Source: JADLGL01 sp963667605 (lineage in GTDB: Bacteria > Pseudomonadota > Alphaproteobacteria > Rhizobiales > Kaistiaceae). From it: a DNA stretch of 64,000 nucleotides. The notes beneath the pieces are model-generated. The model ran no database searches, was not told the origin of the DNA, and was given only the letters and a program-made list of their open reading frames with translations. The stretch is from assembly GCA_963667605.2 (NCBI GenBank), contig CAXXUZ010000002.1, positions 310,001-374,000 on the forward strand, written 5' to 3'. Of this stretch, positions 1-9,109 are shown in pieces (position 1 is the first letter of the stretch; each line of letters opens with the position of its first letter). The position numbers and the translations under genes are program-made.

Positions 1-1220
1 TACTTGATCAGGTCGGCGTTGCCGACGCGTCCCGGCGCCTTGGCGCTTATCCGCATCAGCTGTCCGGCGGTCAGCGTCAGCGCGTCATGATCGCAATGGC
101 CCTGGCTAATCGGCCCGATCTCCTTATCGCCGACGAGCCAACAACCGCCGTTGATGTCACCATACAGGCTCAGATTCTCGAGTTGCTGGTCAGGCTGCAG
201 CGCGATACTGGCATGGCGATGCTGTTCATCACCCACGATCTTGCCGTCGTGCGGAAGTTCAGCAAACGGGTTTGCGTCATGACCGAAAGCGAGATCGTCG
301 AGCGTGGTGACACAGCTGAGATCTTCGCTGCACCCAAGCACGCATATACCAAGAAATTGCTTGCCGCCGAGCCCAAGATCAGGCGGCCGCCGATGAACCC
401 GGGGGCCGAACTCGTGGTGGAGGTCGAGGGACTAAAAGTGTGGTTTCCGATCCGTAGGGGGCTCCTGCGCCGCACTATCGGACATGTCAAAGCGCTGGAC
501 GGCATTGATATCACCGTCCGCGCCGGGCAGACGCTTGGGGTGGTTGGCGAGTCCGGATCGGGCAAGACCACCCTTGGTCTGGCGCTGCTCCGCCTGATCT
601 CGTCGGAGGGCCGGATCGTGGTGTTCGGTAATTCGCTGCAAGGCAAATCATGGCGCGAGACTCGCCCGTTTCGCCGCAACATGCAGATCGTCTTCCAAGA
701 CCCTTACGGATCACTGAGCCCGCGCATGACCGTTGCCGACATTATCGAGGAAGGTTTGCTGGTCCATGAACGCAAATTGAGCCCCGTCGAGCGCGACCAA
801 CGCGTGACCAAGGTGCTTACCGAAGTGGGAATTGACCCGAGCACCCGCTTTCGCTACCCGCACGAGTTCTCCGGCGGGCAACGTCAGCGGATCGCCGTAG
901 CTCGGGCGATGGTTCTTGAGCCGCGCTTTGTCGTGCTGGACGAGCCGACCTCGTCTCTCGACAGCTCAGTCCAAGCCCAAATCGTCGACTTGTTCGCCGA
1001 GTTGCAGCTGCGCCACCAGCTCTCATATCTGTTTATCAGCCATGATCTGAGGGTAGTGCGTGCTCTCGCCAATGATGTCGTCGTTCTTCGTCATGGCAAG
1101 ATCGTTGAAAGCGGACACGCCGAGGAGGTTTTCAGCCGGCCGACAACCGACTACACAAAGGCGCTGCTGGCTGCCGCTCTTGACCTCGAAACAGCGCCGG
1201 AAGGTGTGGTCGAGCAATAA
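1..1220 (+). CDS. Peptide-type ABC importer, fused twin ATP-binding subunit (5' end outside window)
   Basis: ATPase that would energise uptake of peptides or similar solutes at the cytoplasmic face of a Dpp/Opp-type importer. The frame is open from base 3, so the start lies upstream of the window. The visible part begins inside the first nucleotide-binding domain (signature LSGGQRQR just before the ATG at 87, Walker B LLIADEPTTAVD). It continues through a linker into a complete second domain with Walker A GESGSGKTT, signature FSGGQRQR and Walker B VVLDEPTSSLD. Two tandem domains in one chain are typical of the DppD-DppF fusions found in alphaproteobacteria. The permease and binding-protein genes should lie upstream. 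The substrate cannot be deduced. Confidence 0.9.
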   Translation, partial: LDQVGVADASRRLGAYPHQLSGGQRQRVMIAMALANRPDLLIADEPTTAVDVTIQAQILELLVRLQRDTGMAMLFITHDLAVVRKFSKRVCVMTESEIVERGDTAEIFAAPKHAYTKKLLAAEPKIRRPPMNPGAELVVEVEGLKVWFPIRRGLLRRTIGHVKALDGIDITVRAGQTLGVVGESGSGKTTLGLALLRLISSEGRIVVFGNSLQGKSWRETRPFRRNMQIVFQDPYGSLSPRMTVADIIEEGLLVHERKLSPVERDQRVTKVLTEVGIDPSTRFRYPHEFSGGQRQRIAVARAMVLEPRFVVLDEPTSSLDSSVQAQIVDLFAELQLRHQLSYLFISHDLRVVRALANDVVVLRHGKIVESGHAEEVFSRPTTDYTKALLAAALDLETAPEGVVEQ

Positions 1221-1470
1221 TGGCCGCAGAGCGCCTCGACGAAAACGAGCTAGCGTTAACCTGACGGCACGCTCGCCGAGCCAGGAGCCAGTGTACAGAC
1301 GCGATTCCCGCTCAACAATACGGTTAGCCAAACAAATGGGAACCTCTAAAAACCTCGGATACCTTCACCGAGGGACCTTTCCACACCGAACGCTTCGGAA
1401 TCGGACCTGGAACAAAGCGGTATCAAATCGACCAATTAAGAACGCCGAGTTTGCAGCCGGATAGTTCTTA
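1221..1470. other. Intergenic stretch between ABC gene and IS1380
   Basis: No convincing gene. Short open frames here have no recognisable motifs. The next gene of the transporter operon, if any, has been lost at the IS insertion. Confidence 0.5.
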
Positions 1471-3112
1471 GCCGACATTCCCCAGATGACATCCAAATTC
1501 GCGGAAATCGTACCACGGCCCCATCTCCAAGGGAACTCTGTTCCCATTGCAGCCATCCGATGACATGATTTTGGTAATCGGCCAGCGCGTGGAAGGCCAT
1601 TTGGTCGTTTCTCTTGCCATCCAGACACACCTCTCGTGTCGCAATCTCCTTGCCGTCGATTCCCTCGGCCTACGCCGGAGCGGGTCTTCGTCGTAGATCA
1701 TCAATCAGGCTCAAGATTTTCTGGAACAAGCTTCTTGGGACTGCAACCTCGGCCAATTGAAATGTGACGTACCGGCCATGGCTGACAACTTTCGCACCGA
1801 TCTTGACCAGCTTCTCCCTCAGCGTCGTCAGCGACCATTGCTCCACGGTATCGGGCAACGCCAGGGTACGCATGAAGTTGCCGAGGTTATAGGCGAGTGC
1901 ATGCAGCTGGAGCCGGACGGCATTGTTGCGTAACGAACGGCATGACAGCCGCGTCCACTTGATGGCGTTCTTGCCTTCCTTGATCCATTGCTCGGCAGTG
2001 CCGCGCTGATTGTAGAACGCAACAACCCGCTCGGCAGGACGGCTCAGGTTGGTGACGATGAAGCCGACGCGGGGATACAGTTCCCCTGAGTGCCACTCCA
2101 CCTTGGCGACGACCCGGCGGGGCTCCGTCCAGCTACCGGCCCGATAGCTGAAGTTCGCGTAATACCGACGAACTTCCTTCGGCGGCCGACCGACGGGGCG
2201 CTTGAGCAGGTGCGCGATGCTGTCGTGCAGCACCTTGTTGGCCGGAAGCCGGATGGCGTACTTGAAGCCTTCCGCTTCCAGAAACTCATAAACCTCGGGC
2301 GAGGCGAAGGCGGCGTCACCACGGAAATAACGCCGGAGTGTCTTGTTCCGGTATCGAGCGACCACCGGGTCCAACACATCGCGCCATTCATGGGCGCTGT
2401 GCACGTTGCCCGGACGCAGGGCGCAACGCTCCAGATCGCCGAACTGGTTGAACACGAACAGCGGGTGTAGCACGTGCAGCCGAAGTGACCGTTGTAGGCC
2501 GTGCCCTCCTGGTCACCGTAGGTCGGGCTGACGGAGCTGTCCATGTCGAGCACGATAATCTTCGGCGGCTTGCGCTCGTTAACCTGGTCGATCCAGATGC
2601 CCAAAAGGTCAGCGAGCGCGGCGAGGTTGTCATTGGTGGCGAGTAACTCCGTCTCGAACCGGCCCATCTGGCTGGTCGATGCGCCGCCGCGCTCGACAGC
2701 CCTGCCGCCGACGATCCACCGCATCGCAGGATCGCGCCCCAGCCGGTCGGCGTCGTTCACGTCCTCGTACCCGGCGAGACGACCATAGACGGATTGGCGA
2801 AGGAGACCGATGATGCCGTGCCAACCGTTCTTGCCGGTCCGGCTGTCAGCAATAACGTCACCGGCCAGCGTGGTCAGGCCGAGGGCTTCGTCCAGTTCAC
2901 GATAGGCGAGCAGACCAGCGTCTGACGTGATCCGCGAACCGTGGAACTCGAACTTCAGTCTTCGGTCGAAAAACGCCCGCAGCAGCCCCCGATCCGACTC
3001 ACCCTCCAGGTTCCGCATTCGACCCACTCTCCGTCTGATCTAATCCACTGATTCTTAAACAGGAATCAGACGGAAACCGCATCAGATGGATCGGTCACTT
3101 GGGGAATGCGGG
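1471..3112 (-). mobile_element. IS1380-family element, copy 1 (1642 bp, inactivated)
   Basis: Its ends match two other copies in the window: the transposase-3' end starts GCCGACATTCCCC and the other end reads CCCGCATTCCCC inward. It is 1 bp shorter than the 1643-bp copies at 11203 and 14870 because of a single-base loss inside the transposase. The flanking tetranucleotides (CTTA left, TTAA right) are not a matching target duplication, unlike the TTCA pair at copy 3. This suggests rearrangement after insertion. It separates the ABC gene from a recombinase remnant. Confidence 0.9.
1670..3018 (-). pseudogene. IS1380 transposase, frameshifted
   Basis: DDE transposase of the IS1380 family. The intact copies encode 449 residues. 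Here one A is missing near 2467 (the intact copies read GGGTGATAGCACG, this one GGGTGTAGCACG), so the frame breaks just after the FGCTCY segment. The C-terminal part with the family's YxxRGTxEQWIKEGK motif is in another frame. The ATG at 3018 is preferred because a GGAGAG ribosome site stands 8 bases upstream. Unlikely to make an active enzyme. Confidence 0.9.
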
Positions 3113-3384
3113 TTAAGATGTGTCCAGGTGGACCGGCTGACCCGCTCGCTGTCCGACTTCGCCAAGATCGTCGAGGCGTTCGAGGCCCATGACGTCACCT
3201 TCGTCTCGGTCACTCAGGCCTTCAACACCACGACTTCGATGGGAAGGCTAACGCTGAACATGCTGCTGTCTTTCGCTCAGTTCGAACGAGAGGCATCAGG
3301 CGAGCGGATTCAAGACAAGATCGCAGCCTCCAAACGGAAGGGTATGTGGATGGGCGGCCGGCCGCCGTTCCGGTCATGTCGAGC
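3113..3384 (+). pseudogene. Large serine recombinase fragment
   Basis: The reading frame contains VDRLTRSLSDF, FNTTTSMGRLTLNML, FAQFERE and KRKGMWMGG. These are the C-terminal half of the catalytic domain and the linker helix of serine recombinases. The N-terminal part with the nucleophilic serine is gone, cut exactly at the IS1380 end. The DNA-binding region after GMWMGG is also missing, replaced by an unrelated tail. Inactive remnant, probably of an integrase or transposon resolvase. Confidence 0.85.
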
Positions 3385-3469
3385 CGCGGAGGCCGGCGCG
3401 AACCTGATGGGCGCGATCTTTTCCGCCGCGACGATGCCGGATGGCACCGTCAATAACACAGACTGCTGA
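3385..3469 (+). pseudogene. C-terminal remnant of a secreted pentapeptide-repeat protein
   Basis: In frame with the recombinase fragment, the last 28 or so codons read GANLMGAIFSAATMPDGTVNN and end in TDC. This is the typical C-terminal cap (xxTTMPDGxxNxxxC) of short secreted pentapeptide proteins, and it closely resembles the ends of the intact genes at 43226 and 49540 in this window. The rest of the gene is missing. Confidence 0.7.
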
Positions 3470-3673
3470 TCCTCGATGTCCTGCCCTCCCGCTAGGCGGG
3501 CATGTGCGGAGGGGGTAGTGGCCTCAGTCCTGACATCTAAAACTGCCCCATAGGGGGGTCTGGCTCGGCTGCCAGAAATGCTGCCAAGTCGCTGAATTTG
3601 CTAACGGTGCAGCGAACTTCTGACGACTCTCTAATAGGCAGTCAGAGAGTCCACTTTCCCACAACCGTTGCTG

Positions 3674-4114
3674 CTATTCGGTCTTGTTGTCGTCTTCGTT
3701 CTCGTCGTCGGAATTGGGAAGCACATGGGAACCGTGCTCAATCGTTTTCGGAGCCCTGGGCACCAACTCAATACCGAGGGATTGGGTGAGTTGCTCTATC
3801 TTCTGGGCCAGCTCACCGTCAGACATGGTCTCCAGCGACACCTTGATATCTTTTGGCAGCACCATGGCGATGACCTTGAGATAGTCGGCCAGCTTTTCGT
3901 TCCTGGCCCTTTCAAGAACCTCGAAGCCGTGCTCCTGCCAGTCCTGGTAGAGATCAGCAATGAACTTCTCACCGAGTTTGTACTTGCTGCCCGTGTGACG
4001 ACCCGGTCCGCCTCTATAGCCCTTTAGGAATTGGCCGGTGTTCAGGTCCCTACCTTCGTTGTGTTTGTACTGATTGCCGCTACCGGCCGTGTGATCGCCA
4101 ATGCCATTCTTCAT
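3674..4114 (-). CDS. Hypothetical protein, DUF5681-like
   Basis: 146-residue soluble, charged protein. The N-terminal part, with GQFLKGYRGGPGRHTGSKYK, resembles the glycine/arginine-rich opening of DUF5681 proteins, which are common on alphaproteobacterial prophages and islands and sometimes lie near terminase genes. This family assignment is from memory of the motif. The C-terminus is acidic (SDDENEDDNKTE). Its ATG overlaps the stop of the preceding minus-strand frame as ATGA, so translation is probably coupled. Function unknown. Confidence 0.6.
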   Translation of the reverse strand: MKNGIGDHTAGSGNQYKHNEGRDLNTGQFLKGYRGGPGRHTGSKYKLGEKFIADLYQDWQEHGFEVLERARNEKLADYLKVIAMVLPKDIKVSLETMSDGELAQKIEQLTQSLGIELVPRAPKTIEHGSHVLPNSDDENEDDNKTE

Positions 4115-4344
4115 GGTGTCTTCCGATATTTGTTGCCGGCCGCTACCCGGGGCTCGGCAGTGTCGAGGATTATTCTGGCTCTCTGCCTCAGCCTGATCCG
4201 GCCCTTTGGTCGGGATGCCTGAGCGGCCCTGAACGCCATCACCGCGATGCTCTGGCTCGCTGATCGGGAGAGAACCTCGACCAGACGATTGCCGTCATCG
4301 GACCATTCCTCGACCGCGTAGGTGAGTTCCTCAATAGCGGACCG
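4111..4344 (-). CDS. Small upstream partner frame, start not found
   Basis: Open frame that ends in TGA overlapping the ATG of the 146-residue gene (ATGA). The translation, containing EEWSDDGNRLVEVLSRSAS and ending RIRLRQRARII before a short tail, has the character of small unknown proteins in alphaproteobacteria that start with a 'WDexGxxxEEVLArsa' segment and end 'RItLRxgARVI'. No ATG, GTG or TTG occurs before the conserved part, and a TGA closes the frame at 4345. The gene has therefore lost its start or uses a rare one. Confidence 0.4.
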   Translation of the reverse strand, partial: RSAIEELTYAVEEWSDDGNRLVEVLSRSASQSIAVMAFRAAQASRPKGRIRLRQRARIILDTAEPRVAAGNKYRKTP

Positions 4345-4719
4345 TCAACGGCATTATGCGACGAGTACGTATAGTGAACAAGTGCAGGATTTAGGGGTGA
4401 CCGGGTTAACCCCCCGACCTACCGCCATGCCAGCGATCCTCTCACGATGCGCGGCTACGTAGTGGCTATGATGAGGCAAACCTGCTGCCGGCATGGGCCG
4501 CTTGGCACGCAGAGCCGGCTTACCGCATCACTCCGCCGCGCTCTGGGACACGTTACTCGGTCTCAAACAGCCCCTTCACCTAGCGCCATGTTCCAGGCCA
4601 GAACGCTCCCAACACTCGAAGACCGGTGAGGGCTTCCGACATGTTGTCGTTGCGGCGGCCGGTGTCACGCTCACCGTGATACCCGTGGTCGGCTGGCAAA
4701 CTGAGTGCTATAGTCATCA
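4345..4719. other. Noncoding or degenerate stretch
   Basis: No gene or RNA recognised. Any promoter of the protease gene downstream should lie in its last part, but I see no convincing -35/-10 pair. Confidence 0.4.
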
Positions 4720-6153
4720 TTGTCAGAAGCTAAGGCGGAGCCGGAGGTCCCAGAGCTAGGGATGCTGAAGAAAGAACACCGATCGATCCCGAGTCAGCGT
4801 CCGCGCACCGCGATTAACAATGGGCGGATGTTTGGGCGCCGGATGTTTCGAAAAGTCCCACATCTGATCGCGGGACTGCTGTTTGGATCCGTCGCGGTAT
4901 TCGGCCTCACCCAACAGGGGATTGTTGCGGGCGGATACGTCAACGCGCAGGTCTCCGAGACGTATCGCCAGCTCAATCTGTTTGGCACCATCTTTGAAGC
5001 AATTCTCTCCCAATATGTCGACCAGAAGCTACCGGCCGAGCTGATCGGGGCCGCGATCAATGGATTGCTGGAGGTGCTGGATCCGAATTCCCGATACTAC
5101 ACACCTGAGGAGTATCAGGCCTACCAGGCCGGTATTTCCGGCCAATTCGGTGGCCTTGGCATACAAATCACAATGGAAGACGGGTTGGTTCTGGTGATAA
5201 CGCCGATCGACGATTCACCCGCGTCGCGGGCGGGAATCATCGCCGGCGACCTTATCATTGCCATCGACGGGCAACCGGTTGAAGGGATGACCCTCGAAGA
5301 CGCGGTTAACTTGATGAGGGGCCCGCCGGGTACGGCGATCACGATCACAGTCCAGCGCGAGGGCCTCGACGAGCCGTTCGACGTCGGGCTGGTGCGGGCG
5401 ATCATTCAGACACCGCAGGTCCGCACTCAGATTTTTGACGATATCGCTTATATCCGCCTGACCGTTTTCGGACCCCAAACAGATGAGGAGTTCGCCGAGG
5501 CCGTGGTTGAGATAATCGACGAGATCGGCCGCGATCAGGTCTCTGGCGTCATTCTAGACCTACGCAACAATGGCGGCGGCCTCTTAGACACCGCCGTAGC
5601 GATCACCGATGACCTTCTTGACCGGGGTGAGATTGTGTCAATGCGCGGGCGGATCTCGGAGGAAACGCTGAGCTTTTTCGCGCAGCCCGGTGATCTCACG
5701 GACGGGCTTCCATTGATCGTCCTGATGAATGGCGGCTCCGCCTCCGCTTCCGAAATCGTGGCCGGCGCACTGCAGGATCTTCGCCGAGCAACCGTCATCG
5801 GTTCACTGTCATTCGGGAAGGGTTCGGTCCAGAGGATCTTCCAGCTTGGTCCGGACCTCGGCGCTATTCGGCTCACTACAAATCTCTATTACACGCCATC
5901 CGGTCGCTCGATTCATAACGTTGGCCTCGAGCCAGACATCGTAATCGAGCAACCGATCCCGCTGTCCATACTGGAAGAAATCCCGGAGGAAGATATTCCG
6001 GTCGACGAAGACGGCAATCCAATTACCGACATCGATCTCATACCAGCGGATCCGGCAGAGGACACTCAACTTCAATATGCGCTGCGCCTACTGCGCGGTG
6101 AGGAAGTTCATCCGGCATTCCCGGCGGTGCAATCGAGGGGTGTTCTGCAATAG
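4720..6153 (+). CDS. S41-family C-terminal processing protease (CtpA-like)
   Basis: Periplasmic or membrane-anchored serine protease that trims C-termini of exported proteins. From the TTG at 4720 it would be 477 residues. An N-terminal membrane segment lies around residues 44-70. It is followed by a PDZ domain (SPASRAGIIAGDLIIAIDG, about 165-180) and the S41 core with the catalytic serine in SASASE (340-344) and lysine 367 in SFGKGSVQ. The acidic tail (DIPVDEDGNPITDIDLIPAD) is usual for this family. The start is uncertain: ATG at 4762 or 4828 would also keep the membrane segment, and no site has a strong ribosome-binding sequence. No operon partner is visible. Confidence 0.9.
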   Translation: MSEAKAEPEVPELGMLKKEHRSIPSQRPRTAINNGRMFGRRMFRKVPHLIAGLLFGSVAVFGLTQQGIVAGGYVNAQVSETYRQLNLFGTIFEAILSQYVDQKLPAELIGAAINGLLEVLDPNSRYYTPEEYQAYQAGISGQFGGLGIQITMEDGLVLVITPIDDSPASRAGIIAGDLIIAIDGQPVEGMTLEDAVNLMRGPPGTAITITVQREGLDEPFDVGLVRAIIQTPQVRTQIFDDIAYIRLTVFGPQTDEEFAEAVVEIIDEIGRDQVSGVILDLRNNGGGLLDTAVAITDDLLDRGEIVSMRGRISEETLSFFAQPGDLTDGLPLIVLMNGGSASASEIVAGALQDLRRATVIGSLSFGKGSVQRIFQLGPDLGAIRLTTNLYYTPSGRSIHNVGLEPDIVIEQPIPLSILEEIPEEDIPVDEDGNPITDIDLIPADPAEDTQLQYALRLLRGEEVHPAFPAVQSRGVLQ

Positions 6154-6804
6154 GGGCTGGCACCGAAGGAGAGTGAGCGACCTTGGCCGGGCTCTCCGCT
6201 CCATCGCTCGTGCGGTGTCGAACTGGTCGGCCATCCGACGATCATGTCCCTTGTGCGGCCACGGCCGGCTGGGACGACGAACGGTGATATCGCATCGATC
6301 CCGGTCATATTCCATCCTCCAGCTCTCCCGGTTCAGCATGATCGTACCAAGATCATTGGAGTTGCCCCTTTCTCGTCGGACATTTACCCCCACCTGGGTG
6401 GCGGCCTTGAGTTCAGCAGGCGAAAAGGGCGCCTCGCTCTCGTTGGTTGGCGGCTATGGCGGCCTCTTTATCTCGGATTTCATTGGTCTGGAACGTCACG
6501 GTCAAACTCTCCATCCCGCTCCAGAGCGCGCACTCCGCGTCCGCGACGGACAAGCGTATACGTCGAATCCTGGACGACAGTCTCTGGCGCGCACAGCGGA
6601 CATTCGGATCGAGACAGTCCCCAACTGGTCTGCCGGGGTCGTGTGACGCCCGAATTGGAGGGGCATGTGCCGAAGCCCATGCACCGACGATCTGCCCCAT
6701 AGGCGGGGGGCGAAGCAGTACGCACTCGCCGTTCGCTGCGCTTACTATGTGCTTACTGGCAAAAACATCGACCCAGACGATTTCTCCTAACTATCTGAAA
6801 TGAT
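6154..6804. other. 650-bp stretch without a recognisable gene
   Basis: Several overlapping open frames exist on both strands, but none shows a known motif, a plausible start or protein-like composition. Possibly degenerate coding DNA left of the tRNA-derived site. Confidence 0.4.
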
Positions 6805-6851
6805 TGGTTGGTGTACACGGACTCGAACCGTGAACCCGCTGATTAAGAGTC
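6805..6851 (-). tRNA. 3' portion of tRNA-Lys(CUU), probable attachment-site remnant
   Basis: On the minus strand the sequence runs CTCTTAATC (anticodon loop with CUU), then a T arm CACGG-TTCGAGT-CCGTG with a perfect 5-bp stem, an acceptor 3' strand TACACCA, discriminator A and an encoded CCA. The 5' half is not a tRNA: the bases beyond 6851 do not pair with the anticodon stem or acceptor. A 3' tRNA fragment beside an integrase gene is the usual trace of site-specific integration into a tRNA gene. It cannot make a functional tRNA. Confidence 0.75.
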
Positions 6852-7001
6852 GAGTATCCGCGCAACGCGGTGAACTAGCGTGAAACCACTGATGACCGCC
6901 AACCGATTGATTCACTGGCCGTACCTTTGATCGGCCCGTCTCATTGTGTTTCGCCGCGTCTCTGCTAATCTGGTATCCCACGTGGTACCCAGAGACAAGA
7001 A

Positions 7002-8174
7002 TTGCCAGTTCACAACTTCACTGCCCAATAGATAGCATCGGCCAAAACAGATAATGACCGCACTGATTACTTTGATGCCAGGACAACCGGGCTCGGCCTC
7101 CGGCTATCGCCGGCCGGCTCAAAGACCTGGTTCGTCATGTACCGGGTCAGGGGCGACCCGAGGAAGCGGCGGCTGACGCTCGACCACTACCCTGCGCTCA
7201 CGCTTGCCGATGCTCGCCAGCGAGCCCAAGAGGTGCTGCTTGCCGCCTCGCGTGGCCAAGACCCCGCCGCCGACAAACAGGCCCACAACAACTCCGCGAC
7301 CTTTGCCGAACTCGCCCACGCCTATCTCGACAAGCACGCCAGGGCGAAGAAACGATCCTGGGCCGAAGACGGCCGCGTGATCGGTCGGGAGCTGATCCCC
7401 CGTTGGGGCCGTCGAAAGGCCGCCGACATCCGACGAACCGACGTGCTCCACTTGCTCGACGCCATTGTCGATCGCGGCTCGCCGATCCAGGCCAATCGGA
7501 CGCTGGCGCTGGTGCGGAAGATGTTCAATTGGGGCATCGGCCGCGGATTGGTCGAAACCAACCCCTGCGTCCAGATCGAGGCGCCGGGTCGGGAGAACCA
7601 ACGGCAGCGGGTTCTGTCCGAAAACGAAATCAGGACTCTGTGGGCGGCCTTTGGCGAAATCGGTCCCATGATGGGTCCGATGTTTAAACTGCGACTCCTG
7701 ACCGCCCAGAGAGGCGGCGAAGTGGCATCGATGCGATGGCAGGATATCGATCTCGATGCCCGGTCGTGGACCATCCCTCCCGAGGCGTCGAAGAATGGCT
7801 TGGCACATATGGTGCCGCTATCGGACGCCGTGATCGATTTGCTTCGGGAGCTGCGACGGATCAGCGGCGGTAGCGAATGGGTGTTCCCCTCCCCGCGGCC
7901 GGGCCAACACGTCCAGAATGTCCCTAGAAGGCGGCTGTGCGGGTTCGGGAGCTAACGGGGATCGATGATTTCGTCTTGCATGATCTCCGGCGGACGCGCG
8001 GCTAGCTATATGACCGCGATGGGCATTTCGCGGCTGGTCGTCTCGAAGATCCTGAACCACGTCGAGCAAGGTGTAACGCATGTCTATGACCGCTATTCAT
8101 ACGACCACGAAAAACGCGACGCCCTCGATCGATGGGCTGCCAACTTGGCTTCAATCTCCGAGGGCGGCCGGTGA
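7002..8174 (+). pseudogene. Tyrosine integrase with amber stop and two frameshifts
   Basis: Island/prophage integrase adjacent to the tRNA-Lys fragment. The TTG at 7002 would open the usual start (LPVHNFTAQ), but TAG at 7029 follows. Beyond it, in the same frame, come TGLGLRLSPAGSKTWFVMYR and the catalytic Arg in AQRGGEVASM. A stop at 7953 ends this frame, while HDLRRT (catalytic His-x-x-Arg) is in the next frame. The last block, SKILNHVEQGVTHVYDRYSY with the tyrosine nucleophile, returns to the original frame. One nonsense codon plus a pair of indels therefore inactivate it. Confidence 0.85.
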
Positions 8175-8623
8175 AACCAGACTTGCAGTGGATCGTTCGC
8201 TTCCTTGAACGGTTGGCCGGGGAGGGCTCCGATGAGGATACGGAGCGTTTGGTGTCCCGGCTCGGCGCAGCCATTCAGCAGGATTACGACTACTTCTTAG
8301 TCAACGACCCCAAGCGCGCTGAGGATTGGGGCGAAACAGCAGCGGGGCTCGATGCGCCGCGAGACGTGGCCAGCTACGTTTTGGATCGCAGGTTACCGGA
8401 TTCCCTGACAAAAGAAGGTCCCGGCGCTCCGCCGAGCCCGGAGCTGCGTCAGCTTGTCCGCGAACTCGACGAGCTGCGGTTCGTCGCTTTGCTCGGGGTC
8501 TACGCCAATCGGATCGACGACCACGAAGGCCTGCGACGGGCATGGGACGTCCTGTTCAACGGCCGATCCCCGTACCTGACCATGATTAAGAGATTCCGGG
8601 GACAGAGCAGCGGCGGCCGATAG
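8171..8623 (+). CDS. Hypothetical island protein
   Basis: 150-residue soluble protein starting at GTG 8171. That GTG overlaps the integrase's TGA and has GAGGG just upstream. An ATG at 8132 in the same frame would run through integrase sequence and is less likely. The sequence (WIVRFLERLAGEGSDEDTER; WDVLFNGRSPYLTMIKRFRG) is helical and charged with no known catalytic motif. Not recognised; position suggests cargo of the integrated element. Confidence 0.6.
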   Translation: MKPDLQWIVRFLERLAGEGSDEDTERLVSRLGAAIQQDYDYFLVNDPKRAEDWGETAAGLDAPRDVASYVLDRRLPDSLTKEGPGAPPSPELRQLVRELDELRFVALLGVYANRIDDHEGLRRAWDVLFNGRSPYLTMIKRFRGQSSGGR

Positions 8624-8635
8624 CGAGCTGCCGAG

Positions 8636-8815
8636 ATGAGCAAGGCTGCGCGCGACAGAAGGATCGTGGTGGAGGCAACTCAGCTCGCTCGGGAAGGTAT
8701 GGCCAAAGCCAAGATCAACCGCATTCTGGCCGAGAAGTGGAAAGTCGGCGTGCACCAAATCAGAAAAATAAGAAGGAAAACGGACCCCACCAATCCACAG
8801 GTCCGTCGGGCGTAG
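8636..8815 (+). CDS. Small basic protein, 59 residues
   Basis: Frame starting MSKAARDRRIVVEATQLARE, then MAKAKINRILAEKWKVGVHQ and a lysine/arginine-rich end. It begins 12 bp after the previous gene. The middle part (REGMAKAKINRILAEKWKVG) looks like a helix-turn-helix of the kind that binds DNA, followed by a basic tail, so a regulatory or DNA-binding role is possible. This is inference from composition only. Confidence 0.5.
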   Translation: MSKAARDRRIVVEATQLAREGMAKAKINRILAEKWKVGVHQIRKIRRKTDPTNPQVRRA

Positions 8816-8854
8816 CGAAACTGGGATCCTCACGGTGAAGTGGGGAGCAATGCC

Positions 8855-9040
8855 ATGCCAATACTGCGCTTCGCCGAAGTCACTCGGGTGACCGGCCTAT
8901 CCCGAAGCACAACCTCGCGCCGCGAACGGCGCGGCGATTTCCCGTCCCGGATTCGGCTTGGGCCAAACAGCGTGGGCTGGTCGGACGACGAAGTCCGCAA
9001 ATGGATCGATGAACGGCCGCGCGGGATGGTCTGGCCATGA
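8855..9040 (+). CDS. AlpA-family transcriptional regulator
   Basis: 61-residue MerR-like excisionase/activator. It reads MPILRFAEVTRVTGLSRSTT, then RRERRGDFPSRIRLGPNSVG and WSDDEVRKWIDERP, the classic AlpA helix-turn-helix with a wing ending in a W-x-x-x-E-V-x-x-W-I motif. These proteins activate integrase or excision genes on cryptic prophages and islands, which fits the dead integrase upstream. ATG 8855 is chosen because GGGGAG precedes it by about 8 bases; an ATG at 8840 is less well placed. Confidence 0.9.
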   Translation: MPILRFAEVTRVTGLSRSTTSRRERRGDFPSRIRLGPNSVGWSDDEVRKWIDERPRGMVWP

Positions 9041-9109
9041 GGTTCGCGCTCGGATTCCTGATCATCAACAAAGAAAAGGTCCGGTTCGACGGGCCGGACC
9101 ACGAATCGC

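Noticed and set aside
3489..3501. CCCGCTAGGCGGG hairpin as a terminator
   Set aside because: Stem of only 5 bp and no T run; not convincing.
6077..6780. Several overlapping frames after the protease gene
   Set aside because: No motif, no start with a ribosome site, mutually overlapping on both strands.
7029..7031. In-frame TAG in the integrase considered as a recoded codon (pyrrolysine or read-through)
   Set aside because: The same gene also has two frame shifts at conserved motifs, so simple decay explains it.
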